Source: Rhizobium sp. CF122
GTDB taxonomy: Bacteria > Pseudomonadota > Alphaproteobacteria > Rhizobiales > Rhizobiaceae
Assembly (NCBI RefSeq): GCF_000282035.1
Contig: NZ_AKKA01000070.1
Coordinates: forward strand, 141,875-205,874
DNA: 64,000 bases
Direction: 5' to 3'
Shown: positions 58,712 to 64,000 of the stretch, in pieces
Layout: every line of letters begins with the position of its first letter
Numbering within the stretch: position 1 is the stretch's first letter
Program-made: the position numbers and the translations under genes
The notes under the pieces: generated by a model
What the model saw: the letters and a program-made list of their open reading frames with translations, nothing else
Database searches by the model: none
Told to the model about the DNA's origin: nothing

Positions 58712-61700
58712 TGCCTGCCTTCTTCGAGATCGGCGCCAAGACCAATTTCTCGTTTCTGGAGGGTGCATCCAAGCCCGAGGAAATGGTCGTCCGCGCTGCG
58801 GTTCTGAAGTTTGGAGGGCTTGGCATCGCCGACCGCAATTCGGTTGCAGGCGTTGTCCGGGCGCATGCCCAGTCTAAGGCGATCCGAAAGAAATTCGAGC
58901 GGATGAAGGCCGGGCTTCTGGAGGAGCATGAAAAGAATGACGTCATCCTCGATCCGATCCGTTTTCAACCGGGCGCCCGCCTGGTCTTCTCGGATGGAAC
59001 GCCTGATATTCTTGCCTATCCGCAGGATCGCCGAGGCTGGGCGCATCTTTGCCGATTGCTGAGCACCGGGAATCTAAGAACCGAGAAGGGAAAATGCATT
59101 CTAACGGAAGCGGATCTGATGGAATGGGGCGACGACATGATGCTCGCGCTCATTCCCGATCCGTCCATTACCGATGGCAATCACGCAGCGTTCGAAGCCT
59201 GTCTGGAGCGCTTCAAAAAACGCTTCCGGAAAAAATTCCACATTGCGCTCGCCCCCGCCTATGACGGCCGTGACAAGCGCATGTTCGCGACCATCTCCAT
59301 GCTGGCCGATCGCAACCGCATCCCGCTGATCGCCACCAACCAGCCGCTCTACCACGACACCACCCGTCGCCCCCTCGCCGATATCGTGACGTCGATCCGG
59401 GAACACGTTGCCATTCCCGAAGCCGGCTTTCTTCTGGCGCCGAATGCCGAACGCTATCTCAAGGATGGCGGCGAAATCCTGCGCCTCTTCAAAGACTACC
59501 CACACGCCGTAACGAACACGGGAAAGTTCTTTGGCAGCCTTTCCTTTTCACTCGATGAACTGGAACACAACTATCCCCCCGAGAATGACGAGGGGGAAAC
59601 GCCTTATCAAACCCTGGAGCGCCTTACCAAGGCTGGCGCGGCAAAACGCTTTCCCGGCGGCATACCGGAGAAGGTCCAGCAGAACATCGAATACGAGCTA
59701 AGCCTCGTTCGTCAGAAGCAGTATGAACCATACTTCCTGACGGTCCACCGGATCATCCAGTATGCCCGACATGAGAAGAAAATTCTCTGTCAGGGTCGCG
59801 GCTCCGCGGCAAACTCGGTCATTTGTTATTGCCTCGAGATAACGGAGGTCAATCCGGAGAAGAGCACCCTGCTCTTCGATCGCTTCCTCTCGATGGACCG
59901 CGATGAGCCGCCGGATATCGATGTCGATTTCGAGCACGAGAGGCGCGAAGAGGTCATCCAGCATATCTACGAGAAATATGGCAAGGAACATGCCGGCCTG
60001 ACGGCAGGGGTGACGACCTACCGCACCCGGTCCGCAGGACGCGAGGTCTCAAAAGCCTTCGGTCTCTCGGAAGATGTTCAGTCTGCGATCGGCAGCCTAG
60101 TTTGGGGTTGGTCGGAAGAGAAGCTGTCCGAGCGCGAGGCAAAAGCGGCCGGGCTCGACATTTTCGATCCCATGACCAAGAACGTGCTGAAGTATGCTTC
60201 CGAGCTTCTTGGTTTTCCCCGCCACCTCACCCAGCATGTCGGCGGCTTCGTCATCACCAGGGACAGGCTGGATGAAGTCGTTCCGATCATGAAGACGGCA
60301 ATGCCCGGACGCTACATGGTCGAGTGGGACAAGGATGACCTCGACAATCTGAAGATCCTGAAGGTCGACATCCTGGCGCTTGGAATGCTGACCGCGCTGA
60401 AGCGGGCATTCGATCTGCTTCTCCTGCATTATGACGTCAAGAAGACGCTCGCTGATCTCGGCAACGACACGCATGAGGACGAAGAGCCCGTCTACGAGAT
60501 GATATGCCGGGCCGACACGCTTGGCGTCTTCCAGATCGAGAGCCGGGCGCAAATGAGTATGCTGCCGCGCCTGAAGCCCAAAAAATTCTACGACCTCGTC
60601 ATCGAAGTCGCCATCGTTCGGCCAGGCCCCATCCAGGGCGACATGGTCCACCCCTACCTGAAACGAAGGGAGGACAGGGATCGCGGTATCCCAATAGAGT
60701 ATCCGAGCAAGGAGTTGGAAAGTGTCCTGGAGCGAACGCTCGGCGTGCCGCTCTTCCAGGAACAAGCGATGCAGATCGCAATCACGGCGGCGGGATTTAA
60801 GCCGGCTGAAGCCGATCAGCTGAGGCGCGCCATGGCGACCTTCAAACGGACAGGCACCATCGGCAATTTCGAAAAGCGGTTCATCGAAGGCATGGTCGCG
60901 AAAAAGTACTCTCGCGATTTTGCCCAGCAATGTTTCAACCAGATCAAAGGTTTTGGCGAATACGGTTTCCCGGAAAGCCACGCCGCCTCTTTCGCTCTGC
61001 TCGTCTACGCCTCTTCCTGGGTAAAAGCTTACTATCCCGACGTCTTCTGTGCTGCGATGCTGAACTCACAGCCGATGGGCTTCTATGCTCCCGCACAACT
61101 CGTCCGGGATGCCCGGGAGCATGGCGTTGTGATCAGGCCGGTCGATATCAATGAATCGAACTGGGATTGTCTGCTGGAAGAGGCCGAATTCAACAAACGT
61201 GCTGTTGATTTCCGGCATGCCGCCATGCGGGAAGTTATCCAGACGAAGCGAGCCGTTCGGCTTGGCTTTCGGCAGATAAAAGGCCTTTCGGAAGTGAGCA
61301 TGCAGCAGCTCGTCGCCAACAGAGGCAGGGGTTATTCTTCGATCCGCGATCTCTGGCTGCGCTCAGGCCTGCAAAAGGCAGATATAGAACGACTTGCCGA
61401 TGCAGATGCCTTTCATTCTATAAGACTGTCGCGACGGGAGGCACTCTGGGCCGTACGGGCACTCGATGCGAAGAGTGCTGCCGAAAAGCTCCCTTTGTTC
61501 GACCAGGTGAGCCACATCGATCTGCAGGTCGAGCCTGAGACACGGCTGCCGGAAATGCTGGCTGGTGAACAGGTCGTCGAGGACTACCGCTACCTTTCGC
61601 TCTCCTTGAAGGGCCATCCCGTCTCATTCCTGCGAGATGAATTCCGTAAAGTCGGGGTCGTTCGGAATGTCGATCTTCTTACCATCCCGAACGGAAGAAG

Positions 61701-62142
61701 GGTGACGATTGCCGGCCTGGTTTTGGTGCGTCAACGCCCGGGCTCAGCCAAGGGCGTCATCTTCATGACATTGGAAGACGAGACTGGCGTTGCCAATGCC
61801 ATTGTCTGGAAGAAGGTATTCGAGAAGTACCGCCCGATCGTCATGGGAGCACGGCTCGTGAAGATATATGGCAAGCTTCAGAGCCAGAGCGGCGTGATCC
61901 ACACTGTCGTCGATCATATCGAGGATATGACACCCGCACTTGGCATCCTGCAGAAGGAAGCCCGTCGTTTCGGCGTTAGTGATCGTTCGGATGAAGCGCT
62001 CAATCCGACGATGGATCCTCGCCAAAGGAAACTCGCAAACTCACTTGAGAAGGCAGTCATGGAGAAAAGGCTGATTTCAAGCAGTCATGTCGGAGCACTA
62101 GAAACAACTCAAGTCATGCCGAAAGGTCGCAATTTTCATTGA
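58711..62142 (+). CDS. dnaE2: Error-prone DNA polymerase III alpha subunit DnaE2
   Basis: The 1143-residue polymerase has an N-terminal PHP domain ([21 protein letters not shown]) and the polymerase palm with catalytic aspartates at PDIDVDF (residues 401-407). It continues with [14 protein letters not shown], the fingers, a C-terminal OB fold ([25 protein letters not shown]) and the conserved end MPKGRNFH. DnaE2 extends past lesions and causes most SOS mutagenesis in Alphaproteobacteria. The N-terminus [13 protein letters not shown] differs from the common ELQVTTNFSFL form. The start overlaps the imuB stop by one base. Insertion-sequence debris begins directly after. Confidence 0.95.
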   Translation: MPAFFEIGAKTNFSFLEGASKPEEMVVRAAVLKFGGLGIADRNSVAGVVRAHAQSKAIRKKFERMKAGLLEEHEKNDVILDPIRFQPGARLVFSDGTPDILAYPQDRRGWAHLCRLLSTGNLRTEKGKCILTEADLMEWGDDMMLALIPDPSITDGNHAAFEACLERFKKRFRKKFHIALAPAYDGRDKRMFATISMLADRNRIPLIATNQPLYHDTTRRPLADIVTSIREHVAIPEAGFLLAPNAERYLKDGGEILRLFKDYPHAVTNTGKFFGSLSFSLDELEHNYPPENDEGETPYQTLERLTKAGAAKRFPGGIPEKVQQNIEYELSLVRQKQYEPYFLTVHRIIQYARHEKKILCQGRGSAANSVICYCLEITEVNPEKSTLLFDRFLSMDRDEPPDIDVDFEHERREEVIQHIYEKYGKEHAGLTAGVTTYRTRSAGREVSKAFGLSEDVQSAIGSLVWGWSEEKLSEREAKAAGLDIFDPMTKNVLKYASELLGFPRHLTQHVGGFVITRDRLDEVVPIMKTAMPGRYMVEWDKDDLDNLKILKVDILALGMLTALKRAFDLLLLHYDVKKTLADLGNDTHEDEEPVYEMICRADTLGVFQIESRAQMSMLPRLKPKKFYDLVIEVAIVRPGPIQGDMVHPYLKRREDRDRGIPIEYPSKELESVLERTLGVPLFQEQAMQIAITAAGFKPAEADQLRRAMATFKRTGTIGNFEKRFIEGMVAKKYSRDFAQQCFNQIKGFGEYGFPESHAASFALLVYASSWVKAYYPDVFCAAMLNSQPMGFYAPAQLVRDAREHGVVIRPVDINESNWDCLLEEAEFNKRAVDFRHAAMREVIQTKRAVRLGFRQIKGLSEVSMQQLVANRGRGYSSIRDLWLRSGLQKADIERLADADAFHSIRLSRREALWAVRALDAKSAAEKLPLFDQVSHIDLQVEPETRLPEMLAGEQVVEDYRYLSLSLKGHPVSFLRDEFRKVGVVRNVDLLTIPNGRRVTIAGLVLVRQRPGSAKGVIFMTLEDETGVANAIVWKKVFEKYRPIVMGARLVKIYGKLQSQSGVIHTVVDHIEDMTPALGILQKEARRFGVSDRSDEALNPTMDPRQRKLANSLEKAVMEKRLISSSHVGALETTQVMPKGRNFH

Positions 62143-62156
62143 GGACACAAAGTCGG

Positions 62157-62232
62157 TGTCAAGCGAATCGAGGAATTGACCCCTTTGCCGAATTGGAGAA
62201 CTGACCCCCCTAACGAAGCGAAGAACTGCCCC
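62157..62232 (+). mobile_element. Possible IS21-type transposon end with repeated TGACCCC boxes
   Basis: Starting with TGTCAAGCGAATC (62157), three copies of a related box occur: GAATTGACCCC, GAACTGACCCC and GAACTGCCCC. IS21-family ends carry such spaced transposase-binding repeats and begin with TG. A start-like ATGACGATCGAGATG follows at 62258, but the frame stops after eight codons, so no intact transposase is present. It is a decayed fragment. Confidence 0.5.
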
Positions 62233-62735
62233 CTCGTATCAAGACGAGGAGTGATAGATGACGATCGAGATGACTCTTGGATGAGGATATGGCCGCTATC
62301 ATATCTCCGACTATACGCGGCGAGCCATTGCGATCGCGTCGCTACTCAACCCTGTTGAGAGCAGACCGCCCCGGCCGTGCCAGCGACCGGGCGATGTCAA
62401 CGATATCGTCGCGAGGCGGTCGGGTCCTCCTCACATGAGGAGTTTGAGGTCAACGGCTATCAAGGCGGCATTTTGGCTTCCTCGTTTTGAATCCAAGCCT
62501 GAGCCCCATACTTTACCGGCTCAGCTTGCGAGCCTGTACAACCTCATCACATACGGTCGCCGCTCTGGGACGGCTGCACCACAATCCCGCTTGCGGCGGC
62601 AAGGGCTCAGGGAAACGGTACCAATCTTGTTCCCGGCTGTCGCAGCCATTGAGGACCACGGTCCGTTCACCTGGATCCGCCAGCGCTAATCAGGCGCTGG
62701 GGATTGGAATCGCTTTGCAGTTGGATTGTCGTCGT

Positions 62736-62878
62736 TTAGGCGGATTTCATGACCGCGCCCTCGATGACAACGCCTGATTTCACATATTTCCATAGCGCGA
62801 CCAAGAGCTTGCGGGCGAGTGCCACGATCATCGTCTTTTTGAAGCGGCCGCCATTGCGTGTGGGCGCATTACGAATTT
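62736..62878 (-). pseudogene. IS110-family transposase C-terminal remnant
   Basis: On the minus strand a 47-codon piece ends at TAA (62738-62736). Its residues NGGRFKKTMIVALARKLL, then VALWKYVKSGVV and IEGAVMKSA are the C-terminal block of IS110/IS1111-type transposases. A stop codon lies just before it, and the N-terminal catalytic part is absent. It marks an old insertion or recombination event between dnaE2 and the next gene. Confidence 0.75.
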
Positions 62879-62965
62879 ATCGTACAATGAGCACATCCTT
62901 GAATTGTGCACATGAACAAAATCCCGTAAAAAGATTTGGTGTGCAATCATGATGGAACCGCTACG

Positions 62966-63898
62966 ATGGATGCGATTCTGACCGAAGGCTTTGACGCGGC
63001 TTTGACCCTGACCGACCATGTCGAGCACCTGCCGGACCGGAAGCGGCGCGAACTGGCGCGCATCCTCGAGATCCTGTTTGCCGAGGTCGAACGCTTCCAG
63101 GCCGGTAAGCTGTCGGCCAAGCGCCATGCCGGCAAGATCCTGATGGTCCTGCTCTATGGATCCTACGCCCGCGGCGGCTGGGTCGAGGATCGCCTGAGCG
63201 GCTATCGCTCCGACTACGACCTGCTAATCGTCGTCAACAGCAAGTCCTTTGCCGAGGAGCAGGAGCTCTGGGACGGCATCGAGGAGCGGCTGCTAAAGGC
63301 GCAGATCGCGCACCGCATCGAAACGCCGGTCGTGCCGATCATCCACACACTGGCCGATGTCAACGACCAGCTGTCCCGCGGCCGCCCCTTCTTCGTCGAC
63401 ATCGCCAGGGACGGCATTCCCCTCTACGAGGAGCCCGGTCATCCGCTGGCGCAACCGAAGCCACTGACGGCGGAGGAGCGACAGCGAGAAGCAAATTCCA
63501 ACTTCATGGAGTGGTCAAGGAATGCCGCCGGCTTCCTAGCAGCTCAAGGATCGCTCGGAGAGACGTTTCCAAAACAACAGGCTTTCTTGCTTCATCAAGC
63601 CACAGAGGCGCTATACCACTGTACCCTGCTGACACTCACGCTCTACAGTCCCAAGTCTCACCGTCTGAAGGTTCTTCGCTCTCAGGCCGAGGGGATCGAC
63701 AATCGGCTGATTGCCGCCTGGCCGCGTGACAGCCGGTTTTCACGACGCTGCTTCGAGTTGCTGTCGCGGGCCTATGTCGAAGCGCGATATTCGTCGAAAT
63801 ACACAATCACCAGCGAGGAGCTCGCTTGGCTGGTCGAGCGCGTGAAGGCTCTTCAAACTCTAGTCGAAACGGTATGCGAGGAGCGACTTTCCCTGTGA
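62966..63898 (+). CDS. Nucleotidyltransferase-HEPN fusion protein
   Basis: The 310-residue protein has an N-terminal minimal nucleotidyltransferase domain with LLYGSYARGGWVED and RSDYDLLIVV (GS..D.D active-site motif, about residues 60-90). The C-terminal HEPN-like domain includes KQQAFLLHQATEALYHC and RAYVEARYSSKYTI. MNT and HEPN proteins usually come as two-gene toxin-antitoxin pairs in which MNT AMPylates HEPN; here both are on one chain. A partner role or an independent role cannot be decided. It lies directly beside IS debris, so horizontal gain is plausible. The ATG at 62966 lacks a good ribosome-binding site. Confidence 0.75.
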   Translation: MDAILTEGFDAALTLTDHVEHLPDRKRRELARILEILFAEVERFQAGKLSAKRHAGKILMVLLYGSYARGGWVEDRLSGYRSDYDLLIVVNSKSFAEEQELWDGIEERLLKAQIAHRIETPVVPIIHTLADVNDQLSRGRPFFVDIARDGIPLYEEPGHPLAQPKPLTAEERQREANSNFMEWSRNAAGFLAAQGSLGETFPKQQAFLLHQATEALYHCTLLTLTLYSPKSHRLKVLRSQAEGIDNRLIAAWPRDSRFSRRCFELLSRAYVEARYSSKYTITSEELAWLVERVKALQTLVETVCEERLSL

Positions 63899-64000
63899 CG
63901 GTACCCCTCGCCTTGATAACCTAAGCAGTTCGCTCTGTGCCACTTGAGATAACGAGGATGAGGCAGCTCGTGATTGCGTCCCGCGCTCAATTTCCAGGAT
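63899..64000. other. End of window, nothing recognised
   Basis: The last 102 bases contain no recognised gene or repeat. They may hold the promoter of a gene lying to the right. Confidence 0.5.

Larger units (their letters stand above)
62143..62965. other. Insertion-sequence scar region after dnaE2
   Basis: This 823-base region has no intact gene. It contains the possible IS21-type end (62157-62232), the IS110 C-terminal remnant (62736-62878), and between them DNA with only broken frames. A frame at 62435-62689 gives 84 residues without a recognised domain. The final ~90 bases before the next ATG have no clear ribosome-binding site. Confidence 0.65.

Overview
The window is chromosomal DNA of an alphaproteobacterium, almost certainly a member of the Rhizobiaceae (Sinorhizobium/Ensifer, Rhizobium or Agrobacterium group). 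This rests on gene content: ndvA (cyclic beta-glucan exporter), an RpoH2-type sigma factor behind an EcfG/RpoE2-type promoter, the phbAB-phaR polyhydroxybutyrate genes, pyruvate carboxylase, a SAM-II riboswitch on metA, a GTTC-N7-GTTC-type LexA box on imuA-imuB-dnaE2, and high GC with short intergenic gaps. A near-perfect parS site next to leuB suggests the segment lies near the origin and parAB of the primary chromosome. Nearly all genes are ordinary core genes. Only the last ~1.9 kb, after dnaE2, looks accessory.

Layout. 0.5-6.7 kb: Suv3-like helicase, Hsp15-type S4 protein, FdxA ferredoxin, CarD regulator, then a structured leader and rpoH2. 6.7-14.3 kb: M48 lipoprotein protease, the thiBPQ thiamine importer under a TPP riboswitch, and a divergent drug-efflux MFS/MarR pair. 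14.3-21.7 kb: thiamine pyrophosphokinase, Uup ABC-F ATPase, a secreted DUF5666-like protein, an SbmA/YddA-like ABC protein with a decayed nucleotide-binding domain, metA under a SAM-II riboswitch, and galM. 21.8-25.5 kb: amino-sugar operon GntR - SIS deaminase - nagA - SIS. 25.6-29.6 kb: two tiny secreted or membrane peptides, phbB-phbA with divergent phaR, and rpmF. 29.7-37.2 kb: GST, DUF1868 protein, mtgA, ispA, LysE exporter, ispG, and an MFS/DeoR pair. 37.4-40.1 kb: cystine-type ABC importer interrupted by a small antisense membrane gene. 40.1-50.5 kb: FMN reductase, pyc, LuxR solo, ndvA, VOC protein, MHS-type MFS with a large insert, and a PAP2 phosphatase. 50.6-56.1 kb: leuB, serine/threonine dehydratase, leuD, and small metabolic and hypothetical genes. 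56.3-62.1 kb: the SOS mutagenesis cassette imuA-imuB-dnaE2. 62.1-64 kb: insertion-sequence debris followed by a nucleotidyltransferase-HEPN fusion.

The genes link into several circuits. Thiamine uptake (thiBPQ) and TPP synthesis (thiN) lie close together. PHB synthesis has its own regulator. The general stress sigma factor EcfG probably feeds rpoH2. DNA damage, through LexA, controls translesion synthesis.

The most unusual structure is the 5' leader of rpoH2 (about 5486-5812). It holds a GGAAC-N16-CGTT promoter, an inverted repeat, a 23-codon ORF with a strong ribosome-binding site, and two mutually exclusive hairpins starting at the stop codon, arranged like an attenuator. Also notable are the decayed ABC ATPase, the parS-like site, the nucleotidyltransferase-HEPN fusion beside IS scars, and the 155-nt out-of-frame overlap of imuA and imuB. 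Everything here comes from reading the sequence; no database search was run.
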